Assembly (NCBI RefSeq): GCF_038592985.1
Contig: NZ_CP151951.1
Span: 5,310,501-5,374,500 of the forward strand
DNA: 64,000 bases
Source: Paenibacillus sp. FSL R10-2782
GTDB taxonomy: Bacteria; Bacillota; Bacilli; Paenibacillales; Paenibacillaceae
Direction: 5' to 3'
Notes under the pieces: model-generated
What the model saw: the letters and a program-made list of their open reading frames with translations, nothing else
Database searches by the model: none
Told to the model about the DNA's origin: nothing
Program-made: the position numbers and the translations under genes
Part shown: in pieces, positions 34,684-44,153 of the stretch
How positions within the stretch are numbered: the first letter of the stretch is position 1
How the letters are laid out: each line of letters begins with the position of its first letter

Positions 34684-35985
34684 ATGTTGGATATCAAGTG
34701 GATCAGAGAACATCAGGAACAGGTTCAGGCAGCAGCAAATGGAAAAGGAATACAGGTCTCGGTTGCAGAGCTGCTCACCCTGGATAACCGAAGAAAGCTG
34801 TTGCTTCAGGAAGTGGAGCAACTCCGCCAGGCACGGAATCAATGTAGTCAGGATGTTGGCGCACTGATTCATGCCGGAAAGAGTGAACAGGCGGAAGTGG
34901 CCAAGCAGCAGGTTAAAGAAATTAACGGACAGTTAGACCGTCTGGAGGCCCCACAGCGAGAAGTGGAAGAGCAGTTTCAACAGCTCATGCTGCTGGTTCC
35001 TAATGTCGTTTCGCCAGATACACCACGGGGCAGATCGGATGAGGATAATGTGGAACTGGAGCGGGTCGGTACGGTTCCCGATTGGAGATTTGAGCTACGC
35101 GATCACATGGCGCTCGGCCAGCTTCACAGCCTGATCGACGTTACCCGTGGCGTCAAAACAGCCGGAACCCGTAACTACTACCTGACTGGAGCGGGGGTCG
35201 CGTTGCACCGGGCAGTACAGCAGCTTGCTGTGGACCTGCTGGTCGAACGGGGCTTCCAGCTGCTGGACGTTCCGCTGATGGTACGCGCGGAGGCGATGCG
35301 CAGCACCGGTTTCTTCCCGCTCGGGATGGATCAGACGTACCGTATTGAAGGAGAGGATCAATGGCTTGTCGGTACCTCGGAGGTTCCGCTTGTCTCGTAT
35401 TATAGCGGTGAAATCGTGGACGTTACGGACCCCATCCGGTTGGCGGCCGTGTCGGTATGCTTCCGCAATGAGGTTGGCTCGGCCGGAAGAGATGTGCACG
35501 GACTGTATCGTGTTCACCAGTTCGCCAAGGTCGAGCAGGTGGTGATTTGCGAAGCCAGTCTGGACACTTCGGAGCAGATGTTTCAGGAGATTACGCGCAA
35601 TGCGGAAGACCTGCTTCAACTGCTGGAGCTGCCTTATCGCAAAATGGCCGTCTGTACAGGCGATATGGCGCAAAAAACTTACAAGCAGGTGGATATTGAG
35701 ACATGGATGCCCAGCCGACAGACTTACGGCGAGACGCATTCGTCGTCCCAATTGCTTGATTTTCAGGCGCGGCGTTCCAATATCCGCTACCGGGATGCGA
35801 ACGGCAAGCTGCAATATGCCTATACACTTAACAATACAGCAGTTGCTTCGCCCCGGATTTTGATTCCGCTGCTGGAGAATCACCAACAAGAGGACGGTTC
35901 AATCCGTATTCCAGAGGCTTTGCGCCGATACATGCCGCAGCAAGCAGCGTTTCTGCGACCTCCCGGTCAGGACGGAACAGTCTGA
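34684..35985 (+). CDS. Divergent seryl-tRNA synthetase
   Basis: 433 residues from ATG 34684 (AAGGAG upstream, directly after the T-box attenuator). N-terminal tRNA-binding coiled coil (residues ~30-105) and class II core: motif 2 FRNEVGSAGRDVHGLYRVHQF-like block, the GTSEVPL serine loop, TGDMAQKTYKQVDIE, and DFQARRSNIRYRD. Motif 3 reads LNNTAVASPRILIPLLENHQ where housekeeping SerRS has NGSGLAVGRTLVAILENYQ, so glycines and the Ser of the pocket are changed while the class II Arg is kept. It is therefore probably a second, specialised SerRS, possibly conferring resistance to a serine-analogue antibiotic or used in a stress response (inference). Confidence 0.85.
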   Translation: MLDIKWIREHQEQVQAAANGKGIQVSVAELLTLDNRRKLLLQEVEQLRQARNQCSQDVGALIHAGKSEQAEVAKQQVKEINGQLDRLEAPQREVEEQFQQLMLLVPNVVSPDTPRGRSDEDNVELERVGTVPDWRFELRDHMALGQLHSLIDVTRGVKTAGTRNYYLTGAGVALHRAVQQLAVDLLVERGFQLLDVPLMVRAEAMRSTGFFPLGMDQTYRIEGEDQWLVGTSEVPLVSYYSGEIVDVTDPIRLAAVSVCFRNEVGSAGRDVHGLYRVHQFAKVEQVVICEASLDTSEQMFQEITRNAEDLLQLLELPYRKMAVCTGDMAQKTYKQVDIETWMPSRQTYGETHSSSQLLDFQARRSNIRYRDANGKLQYAYTLNNTAVASPRILIPLLENHQQEDGSIRIPEALRRYMPQQAAFLRPPGQDGTV

Positions 35986-36465
35986 GGATTAACCACATTT
36001 ATGGAACACGAAATAACTGAATAAGGTTAATCAAAACAGGGCGAAGGAATCCAACCTCCGCCCTGTTGCTGTGAACATTTATAAATATTAAATTTATCAA
36101 ATGTTCTTCTTTGCATTGGATCAAACCAAATGGAGTAAGATACAGTGAACTTACACTGCTAAAACCCCTGCAATCGAGATATAGAAAATAGATTATTGGG
36201 TAGAACCATTCCGTTTCTCTCATAATCATATAACAACTATATTTTTACTTCTTTATAATTAAATAACCTTTTATATATGAACGATTCCAAAAAAACCATT
36301 GAATACGAACGATGGTGTCAGGCCAACTAGAACAAATTACAATACATCACTAATTCGATATAAATATCATTTAATGTATTGATCGAATTTCGTTGACTAT
36401 AAACCATGTCTAATCTATAATTTACATATTCGATGTACAATTAAATATTTGAGGTGTGTGAATTT
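35986..36465. other. Intergenic region with terminator
   Basis: A strong hairpin at 36035-36067 (AACAGGGCG / CGCCCTGTT) ends the SerRS transcript. The rest is AT-rich upstream sequence of the IetAS-like pair; no gene supported. Confidence 0.5.
36035..36067 (+). terminator. Terminator after the SerRS gene
   Basis: AACAGGGCGAAGG and CCTCCGCCCTGTT with a T-rich tail, 50 bases after the stop. Confidence 0.75.
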
Positions 36466-37572
36466 ATGAAGGAAATCCTTAGCATGATCCCCCAGTTGAT
36501 ACGTGCATCTTTTGAAAACGACATGCGAACAGTTGAAGCCGCTGCCCTCACTTTAATCCGAAAATTAAAAAAAGAAGAGCCAGCAGTTGCCGAAGAAATA
36601 GCAAAGGCACTTTCCTATTACGGGGTAGGCGCTTCCGTATCACGATCAGTTGGTATTGATCCACCTCCAACTGATCGTGATACCTTTATGTCTTTGGCTC
36701 GAGTGGAAGAACCCATTGCAAATGAACCTATAGTCGTTTTGAGCGAAGAAAACTCCCAGCATATCGATGCTTTTATCAGAGAGCGATCCTTAGCTAAAAA
36801 ATTGCTGGCGGCTGGTATTAAGCCCCCAACTAGTCTTTTGCTCTATGGCCCTCCTGGAGTAGGAAAGACTTTTCTAACTTCTATGCTCTCTCACAAATTG
36901 AATCTCCCGCTAATTACCTTAGACTTGGCATCTTCAATATCAAGTTACTTAGGAAAAACTGGGCAAAATCTAAAAAAAGTGATTGAATACGCCCAAAGTT
37001 CTCCCTCTATTCTATTTCTTGATGAGTTTGACGCTGTAGCTAAACGCAGAGACGATCCCGGAGATTTAGGCGAGTTAAAAAGAATAGTTAACGTTCTTCT
37101 AAAAGAGTTGGAAGACTGGCCAAGTCATTCAATTGTTGTAGCCGCTACAAACCATGCAGATATGTTGGATAAGGCCATTTGGAGAAGATTTGATCGGGCC
37201 TTGGAAATAGGACTACCTGACCTGGAGGCAAGAAAAACGCTTTGGTTACATTACTTAGGAAATTATATGGAAACGCTTGATGAGAAGTTCTCTTATGTTC
37301 TTGCAGAAGTGACACATGGACGAAGTGCGGCAGATATTGCCCAATTATCAGAAAGAATCATCAGACAAATTATTGTTGATGACAGTGAACCCATAGTCGC
37401 GATTATCAATCAATTAAAAACAGTTAGCGAAGATAGCAAGTTTAATAGCTTATTTGCAAAAGCCGCTAAGGAATCACTTGGAAAAAAAGTTACTCAAAAA
37501 ACCATTGCCTCTTGGCTTGGTATCAGCCCTTCAACATTAAGTCATCACTTAAAAGTCAATAAGGAGGAATAA
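36466..37572 (+). CDS. IetA-like AAA+ ATPase with C-terminal HTH
   Basis: 368 residues from ATG 36466 (GAGGTGTG upstream; a GTG at 36454 is an alternative). One AAA+ module: Walker A LLLYGPPGVGKT, Walker B ILFLDEFDAVAKRR, sensor 1 VVAATNHAD and arginine finger WRRFDRALEIGLPD. The N-terminal ~100 residues are helical. The final 30 residues form a helix-turn-helix (TQKTIASWLGISPSTLSHH), uncommon for this group. The subtilase gene begins four bases after its stop. The pair matches the IetAS antiphage layout, in which an AAA ATPase controls a cytosolic S8 protease. Confidence 0.85.
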   Translation: MKEILSMIPQLIRASFENDMRTVEAAALTLIRKLKKEEPAVAEEIAKALSYYGVGASVSRSVGIDPPPTDRDTFMSLARVEEPIANEPIVVLSEENSQHIDAFIRERSLAKKLLAAGIKPPTSLLLYGPPGVGKTFLTSMLSHKLNLPLITLDLASSISSYLGKTGQNLKKVIEYAQSSPSILFLDEFDAVAKRRDDPGDLGELKRIVNVLLKELEDWPSHSIVVAATNHADMLDKAIWRRFDRALEIGLPDLEARKTLWLHYLGNYMETLDEKFSYVLAEVTHGRSAADIAQLSERIIRQIIVDDSEPIVAIINQLKTVSEDSKFNSLFAKAAKESLGKKVTQKTIASWLGISPSTLSHHLKVNKEE

Positions 37573-37575
37573 GAC

Positions 37576-39855
37576 ATGCCTGATGAAGATCAACGCTTTT
37601 TACCCATAATTGGTTATGGTGAGAACCTTATTGAACCGGTAAAACCTGCAAATGGATATGGTGAAACTAGTTTTCCTAGGACTTATTCAGAAGCTCGCCA
37701 ACGAGCCAAAGAACAAATTTTGAATTTGAGGAAAAAAATTGATAACATCCCTTCAGAAAAACGGGTAGAAGAAATTGTTGTTACATTTAGATTGAATCAT
37801 AAATTTCTTGCTAAATCATACACTCCCAACACTTTATTTAAAGATATAGATGTTGAGAACATTGGTTCTAGAAGATGGTTTTATTCTGAAGAGGATAACC
37901 CAGATGAATCCAATTATAGCAAGATGCATTTTGTACGTGCCACCCCTGCTAATCTTGACAGACTAGAAGAGATTTTAGATCAAAATGAGGCTGTAACAAA
38001 AGAGGCGTTTAGAAAGGATTTACAGAAAATTGAAGATATTTCTTTACTCTCCCCAGAAGAAGTGATTGTTGGGTTTGAAGAAAATTGGGAACACGGTAAA
38101 GTTGAAATGGTGCTGCATCCATTTGAAAGCGAGACCGATGTTGCCATAGAAAAATTTAAGAGAATTCTTGCAGAGCATGGTGTCCCCCCGGAATCATTAA
38201 GAATAAAAAATTATACCAACGGTCCTACATTTATTAGTGGGAATCTTAATAGAAAAGCATTAGATGCGATTAATGATTTTAATCCCTTAAGAACAGCGCA
38301 TCCTATACGGATAAGTTCTTTTCCTGAGATGCGAACAATAAGTGTTGAGCCGTATGCACCTGAGCCTGCGAGGGGTAACACAAGATCGTCTATAAAGGTT
38401 GGGATGTTCGATGGTGGTATAGACCCAACTAACCCATTACTAGTAAATCATGTTCACGATAATAATGTCTTGGATACCGAACCAATAAATGAGGGGATAG
38501 CACACGGTACAGCAGTAGCTGGATGTATCCTCTATGGACCTTTGAATCCATATGGACGGGGTTCTCAAGTACCTCAGCCACTCGTGTCAGTTGAAAGCTT
38601 TCGTGTTCTACCATTAAATGATCCTAATGATTACGAACTGTATGAGGCAATCGATATAATCGAAAGCATCGTGCCTGCCAGGCATGATATAGATGTCTAT
38701 AATCTATCTTTTGGGCCTCACGGACCTATCTTGGACGATGACATCTCCAGATTCACATATGTACTTGATGACTTAGCCTGGAATTATAGAAAACTCTTCG
38801 TTGTCGCAGTTGGTAATGACGGGGATCTAGAGAAGCCTTTTAACCGCATTCAAGCTCCTTCCGATATAGTGAACGGGCTTGGAGTAGGGGCATTCTCATA
38901 TGATTTTTCTAGCGGAGAGGTTATCAGAGCTTCTTACAGCTCGATCGGACAAGGACGAGAAGGTTGTAAGGTTAAACCAGACATCTCTAGTTTTGGCGGA
39001 GATGAGAACAGACCAATTCATCTAGTTTCTAGTATTCACGGTCAAAAACATCTCAGTATGGGGACAAGCTTTTCAGCTCCAATCATTTCTGGAATGGCGG
39101 GAGAAATTTTAGGGCGCTGTGATAGATTCGATCCGTTAGTTGCACGAGCGCTACTAATTCATTCTGCTAACAACCCTAATGGAATATGCAATGAATTTGG
39201 CTACGGATTTATCGATCAATCTGTGGAACAGATTATGAACTGTTCTGATAAACTTGTCACCCTTGTCTACAGTAGTTCAATCCTCCCAGCGAATTTTGCA
39301 AAACTTCCGATTCCTTATCCTATAAACGCCAGAGATGCGGGAATGGTTGATGTTAAATACACAATTGCTGTCTTAGCTAAGGCAAACCCACTACATGTCG
39401 AAGATTATACTGAATCAGCAATAGAAGATACATTTTATCCTCATGATAAAAAATACCGTTTTACTTTAAACAAGAAGCCTTTGACTAGGCACATACACGA
39501 AGATGAAGATGAAATACAACGTCTTTTAGAACAAGGGTATCAAAAAAGCCTGCTTCCTGTATCCAGAAGTCCTCATAGTTATCAAACTGAGCAAGCAAGA
39601 CGCGGGGAACTGAAATGGGACACTGTCGTTCAACGCTGGGATAGAATGAGGGCAACTTCATTAGAAAATCCATTTTTGGTCCTTCACGGAATGGGGCGTA
39701 ACAGCGGGAATGATAGAATGGATTATGCTGTAATTGCAACAATATCTGCCCCCAAATATGTAGGAAGTTTGTATGAAGACATCCTTAATGAGTACAAGCA
39801 GTTACAACCTGTGCAATTGCGCGCAGCTAATGAAATATTAGTCCCTATAAGATAA
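37576..39855 (+). CDS. IetS-like intracellular subtilase (S8 peptidase)
   Basis: 759 residues, no signal peptide, so it acts inside the cell. ATG 37576 follows AAGGAGGAATAAG. A ~270-residue N-terminal region (long helices, two inhibitor-like folds) precedes the catalytic domain: Asp279 in VGMFDGGID, His310 in GIAHGTAVAG and Ser498 in SMGTSFSAP. The triad is intact. A ~200-residue carboxyl domain follows. With the ATPase four bases upstream it forms the IetAS pair, known to protect against phage and first named on an Agrobacterium plasmid. The protease is expected to be released to kill or stall the cell when infection is sensed. Confidence 0.88.
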   Translation: MPDEDQRFLPIIGYGENLIEPVKPANGYGETSFPRTYSEARQRAKEQILNLRKKIDNIPSEKRVEEIVVTFRLNHKFLAKSYTPNTLFKDIDVENIGSRRWFYSEEDNPDESNYSKMHFVRATPANLDRLEEILDQNEAVTKEAFRKDLQKIEDISLLSPEEVIVGFEENWEHGKVEMVLHPFESETDVAIEKFKRILAEHGVPPESLRIKNYTNGPTFISGNLNRKALDAINDFNPLRTAHPIRISSFPEMRTISVEPYAPEPARGNTRSSIKVGMFDGGIDPTNPLLVNHVHDNNVLDTEPINEGIAHGTAVAGCILYGPLNPYGRGSQVPQPLVSVESFRVLPLNDPNDYELYEAIDIIESIVPARHDIDVYNLSFGPHGPILDDDISRFTYVLDDLAWNYRKLFVVAVGNDGDLEKPFNRIQAPSDIVNGLGVGAFSYDFSSGEVIRASYSSIGQGREGCKVKPDISSFGGDENRPIHLVSSIHGQKHLSMGTSFSAPIISGMAGEILGRCDRFDPLVARALLIHSANNPNGICNEFGYGFIDQSVEQIMNCSDKLVTLVYSSSILPANFAKLPIPYPINARDAGMVDVKYTIAVLAKANPLHVEDYTESAIEDTFYPHDKKYRFTLNKKPLTRHIHEDEDEIQRLLEQGYQKSLLPVSRSPHSYQTEQARRGELKWDTVVQRWDRMRATSLENPFLVLHGMGRNSGNDRMDYAVIATISAPKYVGSLYEDILNEYKQLQPVQLRAANEILVPIR

Positions 39856-39864
39856 ATCACCGAT

Positions 39865-39899
39865 GAAAAAGGACCCATTAAAGCTTACGGGGCCTTTTT
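39865..39899 (+). terminator. Terminator of the IetAS-like operon
   Basis: AAAAAGGACCC / GGGGCCTTTTT stem and T-run 10 bases past the stop. Confidence 0.8.
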
Positions 39900-40018
39900 C
39901 CAATCATTGTACATGGTGAATAGATCTTTCAGTTGTTCTCAGCTTCAATTTTCTTCAACGAGGCTCCTATACGGCATTGGTAATGCCGAATTAACATAAG
40001 ACTTCAATTTATTCCACT

Positions 40019-40032
40019 TGTAAACGCTTCCA
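40019..40032 (+). promoter_or_regulatory. cre box upstream of the GH43-like gene
   Basis: TGTAAACGCTTCCA matches TGNAANCGNTNNCA at all fixed positions, ~80 bases before the start codon. Confidence 0.7.
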
Positions 40033-40112
40033 ATTAAGATAAAATCTAAGGTGAGGTGCCGGACAATCCATACTGGCCCATTCTATCCGTATTAAGGGAG
40101 GCAGATGATATC

Positions 40113-41651
40113 GTGAAGTGGATCAACAACAGCAAATGGCTGGGCGCATGGATATGCATCATACTTGCAGTGGTCGGTACAGGGCTTCAACCGAATGCAG
40201 CACATGCCGATACGACAAGTGTGACCCATGCAACCTATGGAGCCGAAGCGCTAAATGGTTTGGATACCATTCATGCTGATGCAGCATTATCGCTGAACGC
40301 AGCAGCAAGCACAGCTATTACAAACGGAACGGATTGGAAAGATACCGCAGGTAATCCGATTCAGGCCAACAGCGGCAATATTCTAAAGGTAGGCTCCACT
40401 TACTATTGGTACGGCGAGCATGCCGAGAACTGGAAATTTGAAAAAGTGAACGTATATACCTCTACCGATCTGAAAAATTGGTCCTTCCGCAGCACCATTC
40501 TCAGCAAGAATTCCGCCCCTGAGCTGAATTCCAGCAAAATCGAGCGTCCCAAGGTCATTTATAACAAAGCAACCGGCAAATACGTGCTGTGGGCGCATTA
40601 TGAAAATGGTACCGATTATTCGCTGGGCCGCGTAGCTGTTGCTACCAGTGATACACCGGACGGAACTTTTATCTACCAAGGCAGCTTCCGTCCACTGAAT
40701 TATGAATCCCGCGATATGACCGTGTTCACGGATACGGACGGCAGTGGCTACCTCGTTACCGCTTCCCGCAAAAATGGCGGTGCCAACGATACGATGGCGA
40801 TCTTCAAGCTGACCGACGATTATACGGGCGTGCAATCGTTCGTCGGTTGGATTTTCGAGAATGGCTACCGTGAAGCCCCTGCTGTTGTGAAAAAGAACAA
40901 CACCTACTACCTGTTCACCTCGCAGGCATCCGGCTGGTATCCGAATCAGGGTGCTTATGCAACCGCCAGCTCCATGACGGGAAGCTGGTCTGCGCTTTCG
41001 CCCTTCGGTGACCCGGCAGCCTATGGTTCGCAAATCCACTCCATCGCCACGATTACAGGCAGCACAGGAACCAGCTACATCTATATGGGCGACCGTTGGA
41101 ATCCGCTCAATCTGAGCGACCACAAGTTTATATGGCTACCGCTGACCCTGAATGACTCTAGCAAAACGGCAACGCTGAACTGGTATAGCAGTTGGGATCT
41201 GAATGCCGCGACAGGCAATGTGATTCTGCCTTCGCTTGTGAATCACGCGCAAGGCAAAACGGCGACTGCCAACTCAGCCGCATCCGGCTCTCCGGCTTCA
41301 CTGGCGAACGACGGCAACGCCCAAACCTCGTGGAAGGCTGCATCTGCATCCTGGCCCGCTTGGTGGCAGGTTGATCTCGGCAGTACGAAGACGATCAGCG
41401 AAGTGGATATTTCCTGGTTTATGTACAAAGGGTCTGAGGCGTATTATAAGTATAAAATTGAATACAGCACGGATGGAGTTAATTATTCCATCATTGACCG
41501 CACAAGCAATACTGCGTATGGGTTTACCAGTGACAAGGTTAACTTCCAGGCACGCTATGTACGAATCAATATCGTCAATGCGGTGTTATTTAACAACCCG
41601 AACAACTGGTACACCCCGACTGTGCATGAAGTAAGGCTGCTTGGTAATTAA
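40113..41651 (+). CDS. Secreted GH43-like galactanase with C-terminal F5/8-type carbohydrate-binding domain
   Basis: 512 residues from GTG 40113 (GGGAGG upstream); a GTG at 40056 in the same frame has no proper ribosome site. Signal peptide WLGAWICIILAVVGTGLQPN...AHA. A five-bladed beta-propeller of the GH43 subfamily 24 type (exo-beta-1,3-galactanase): DWKDTAGNPIQANSGNIL, YYWYGEH, KIERPKVIYN, SRDMTVFTD, YREAPAVVKKNNTYYLFTS. The carboxyl ~140 residues form a CBM32/discoidin fold (NHAQGKTATANS, ASLANDGNAQTSWKA, WWQVDLG, YVRI). Plant arabinogalactan is a likely target. Single gene under catabolite control. Confidence 0.85.
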   Translation: MKWINNSKWLGAWICIILAVVGTGLQPNAAHADTTSVTHATYGAEALNGLDTIHADAALSLNAAASTAITNGTDWKDTAGNPIQANSGNILKVGSTYYWYGEHAENWKFEKVNVYTSTDLKNWSFRSTILSKNSAPELNSSKIERPKVIYNKATGKYVLWAHYENGTDYSLGRVAVATSDTPDGTFIYQGSFRPLNYESRDMTVFTDTDGSGYLVTASRKNGGANDTMAIFKLTDDYTGVQSFVGWIFENGYREAPAVVKKNNTYYLFTSQASGWYPNQGAYATASSMTGSWSALSPFGDPAAYGSQIHSIATITGSTGTSYIYMGDRWNPLNLSDHKFIWLPLTLNDSSKTATLNWYSSWDLNAATGNVILPSLVNHAQGKTATANSAASGSPASLANDGNAQTSWKAASASWPAWWQVDLGSTKTISEVDISWFMYKGSEAYYKYKIEYSTDGVNYSIIDRTSNTAYGFTSDKVNFQARYVRINIVNAVLFNNPNNWYTPTVHEVRLLGN

Positions 41652-41668
41652 TTCACTTCATTAAAAAG

Positions 41669-41716
41669 AACATGGCAGGAAAGCACTCTCATACAGGAGG
41701 CTTCTACTGCCATGTT
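41669..41716 (+). terminator. Terminator of the GH43-like gene
   Basis: AACATGGCAG / CTGCCATGTT arms with inner GAAAG/CTTCT pairing, followed by TTTGCTTTTTTC. Confidence 0.75.
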
Positions 41717-41755
41717 TGCTTTTTTCACACTACTATTCGCTCCCCACATACTTGC

Positions 41756-42466
41756 TCAACGCATCCGGTTCACTGTGGTAAACACAAATTTGTCGTACCG
41801 ATGCCGCGAGAAAGAATACTCAAACGGAATGCCCGTATCCAGATAACCCACCTGCTCAATTTCCAAGATTGGATCATCCGCTGCACAGTCCAAATGCTCC
41901 CGATCCAGCTCTGTCGACTTGGACGCACGGATGGTACGATGTGAACCGACAATATTAAGGCCCAGCTCCTCCTTAATATGTTGGTACACCGAGCCGTACA
42001 GCACCTGCTCGGTAATACCGCTAATCAGCTTCGTGGGCATGTACGTGCGCTCGATAACATAGGGCTCGCCCTCTACAACACGCAGACGGATGACGTGATA
42101 CACAGGAGAATTGGCATCAATAAATAGATGAGCCGCTACTTCCTCGGATGGAAATTGAACGTCAAAGGCTACAATTTTATTTTTGATTTCTTTTCCGCGC
42201 AGGAGGTTGGTTAAGCCCAGCATTTCGTTCACGACGACGTTAACAGGACCATTGTGAACCGATTTGACGATAAAGGTCCCGTGCCCTCTTTTACGATTCA
42301 ACAGTCCTTCCATCACCAACGTATCCAATGCCCTCTTAATCGTCATCCGACTCACCTGAAACTCACTTGCCAGCGAGATTTCATCGGGAATCGGATCATC
42401 ACCACTATAGGTTTTATCCATAATCCGCTGTTTGACTTCTTGCGCAATCCGTTGGTATTTATTCAT
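41756..42466 (-). CDS. GntR/HutC-type regulator with UTRA domain
   Basis: 236 residues from ATG 42466. N-terminal winged HTH (YQRIAQEVKQRIMDKTYSG, IPDEISLASEFQVSRMTIKRAL) and a UTRA effector domain (PVYHVIRLRVVEGEPYVIERTY, LDCAADDPILEIEQVGYLD, FEYSFSRHRYDKFVF). This subgroup (BglR/TreR-like) senses sugar phosphates. It is adjacent to a cellobiose-type PTS operon. Two HutC-class GTNTANAC boxes lie upstream of that operon at 46296-46324, so it probably represses the PTS genes until the phosphorylated sugar appears. Confidence 0.9.
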   Translation of the reverse strand: MNKYQRIAQEVKQRIMDKTYSGDDPIPDEISLASEFQVSRMTIKRALDTLVMEGLLNRKRGHGTFIVKSVHNGPVNVVVNEMLGLTNLLRGKEIKNKIVAFDVQFPSEEVAAHLFIDANSPVYHVIRLRVVEGEPYVIERTYMPTKLISGITEQVLYGSVYQHIKEELGLNIVGSHRTIRASKSTELDREHLDCAADDPILEIEQVGYLDTGIPFEYSFSRHRYDKFVFTTVNRMR

Positions 42467-42642
42467 CAGTCTACCACCTGTACTAAAAAATTGTTTTATG
42501 TCAGCATTTTACCAAAACATCGGTATTGCTGGTTCATTTTGTTCTGCAGGCGGGACATTAAGGTGTTACGGTATGAAGTAAGTATACCGAACATTATACT
42601 TTCTCACCAGCGGCATACGGCATAATCATTTTCGGTGATGAA

Positions 42643-42673
42643 GAAAAAAAAGGCGGTCCAGAGGACCACCTTA
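42643..42673 (-). terminator. Terminator of the PTS/GH1 operon
   Basis: AAGGTGGTCC-TCT-GGACCGCCTT with seven Ts on the minus strand; the stem includes the GH1 stop codon. Confidence 0.85.
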
Positions 42674-44095
42674 AAATCCGTTATTTTCGATCACCTGCTT
42701 GAACCAGTGCCCACTTTGTTTAACGGATCGTTTACCTCCGTCCTGAAGATCGACTGATACAAAGCCATAGCGGTTTTTATAGGCGTTCGACCAGGACCAG
42801 TTGTCCATAAACGTCCACAGGTGATAGCCCTTCACATTGGAGCCCTCCGAGATCGCCCGTTGAACCCATTTTAGATGCTCACGGATAAAATCAATGCGAT
42901 AGTCATCACGGATCATACCCTGCTCATCCCTGAATTTTTCCTCACCCTGAACGCCCATCCCGTTTTCCGAGATAAAACATTCAATATTCCCATAATTCTG
43001 TCTGACATTGGTCAGGATATCGTAAATGCCCTTCTCATAGATCTCCCAGCCCCGCATCTCATTCATCTTGCGACCTGGCATCACATAATAATCAAAGTAG
43101 CGTTCCGGTACAAAAGGCGCGTCCGGGTTCGGCAGACTTTCGCGGGCCTTGACTCTGCGCGGCTGATAGTAGTTAATGCCCAGCAGGTCCACAGTGCCCA
43201 GACGTATAATTTCCCGATCCCCTTCTTCCGTGATGGGTAAAAATTCCTCCTGGCGTAGCAAGTCCACGAGCAAAGGATTAAATTCTCCCGTCACAGATGG
43301 GTCTAAAAAGGAACGGTTAAAGAACGCATCGCATATTTCAGCGGCCTGCACGTCTGCCGGATGCTGACTACGCGGATAGGTTGGCGTCAGGTTCAAAATA
43401 ATGCCGATTTTGCCCTTGTAGCCTCCCTTTCTGTATGCCTGAATGGCACTGGCGCTCGATAACAGGGTATGATACCCCACCTGTACAGCTTTACGGAAAT
43501 CCACTTCATTCGGATAGTGGAAATCGTATAGATAGCCGCCTTCCACCGGGACAATCGGCTCGTTATGCGTAAACCATTTGGCTACACGATCCCCGAATAA
43601 CTCAAAGCAAGTGTTAGCGTAATCCACGTAAGCTTCGACCGTCTCTCGGTTCACCCAGCCTCCATTTTCCTGTAAAGCCATCGGCAAATCAAAATGATAC
43701 AAATTCACAAACGGCTCAATACCCGCCTGATGCAACTCTTCAATGACGGAAGTATAGAATTGAACCGCCTGCTGGTTCATGGCACCTCTTCCCGCCGGAA
43801 ACAGACGCGACCAGGAAATGGAGAACCGGAAAGAGTTGTGACCAAGCTCTTTCATGAGTGCAATATCCTCTTTGTAACGGGTATAGAAACGGGACGTATC
43901 CGCAGGACCGACCCCGTCGTAGAAACGGTTCGGCTCCTGCTCAAACCAATGGTCCCAAATGTTCGGCCCTTTGCCGTCTCCCTCCACGGTTCCTTCTGTC
44001 TGGGTAGCCGAAGCTGAGGAACCCCACCAGAAGTCGGATGGAAAACGGTATGAAACGGTTTGCTTCTCTGTATCTTTCATTTCGGTATGATTCAC
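42671..44095 (-). CDS. GH1 (6-phospho-)beta-glucosidase
   Basis: 474 residues from GTG 44095 (AGAGGAG seven bases upstream); ATG 44080 is possible. Cytoplasmic. Acid/base Glu in WFTHNEPIV and nucleophile Glu in CFISENGMG. FPSDFWWGSSASATQTEG is the family N-terminus. It is the last gene of the PTS operon (EIIB, EIIA, EIIC, GH1), so 6-phospho-beta-glucosides such as cellobiose-6-phosphate are the expected substrates. The phosphate-binding motif could not be confirmed by eye, so a plain beta-glucosidase is the alternative. Confidence 0.9.
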   Translation of the reverse strand: MNHTEMKDTEKQTVSYRFPSDFWWGSSASATQTEGTVEGDGKGPNIWDHWFEQEPNRFYDGVGPADTSRFYTRYKEDIALMKELGHNSFRFSISWSRLFPAGRGAMNQQAVQFYTSVIEELHQAGIEPFVNLYHFDLPMALQENGGWVNRETVEAYVDYANTCFELFGDRVAKWFTHNEPIVPVEGGYLYDFHYPNEVDFRKAVQVGYHTLLSSASAIQAYRKGGYKGKIGIILNLTPTYPRSQHPADVQAAEICDAFFNRSFLDPSVTGEFNPLLVDLLRQEEFLPITEEGDREIIRLGTVDLLGINYYQPRRVKARESLPNPDAPFVPERYFDYYVMPGRKMNEMRGWEIYEKGIYDILTNVRQNYGNIECFISENGMGVQGEEKFRDEQGMIRDDYRIDFIREHLKWVQRAISEGSNVKGYHLWTFMDNWSWSNAYKNRYGFVSVDLQDGGKRSVKQSGHWFKQVIENNGF

Positions 44096-44153
44096 AGCTC
44101 TACTCCTCTCTCTTGTTCCATGAAACTGCTGCTGTCGTGGCAGAAGATTCACC

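Noticed and set aside
35095..35889. 264-codon minus-strand frame within the SerRS gene
   Set aside because: Shadow frame of a high-GC coding stretch; the plus-strand synthetase is unambiguous.
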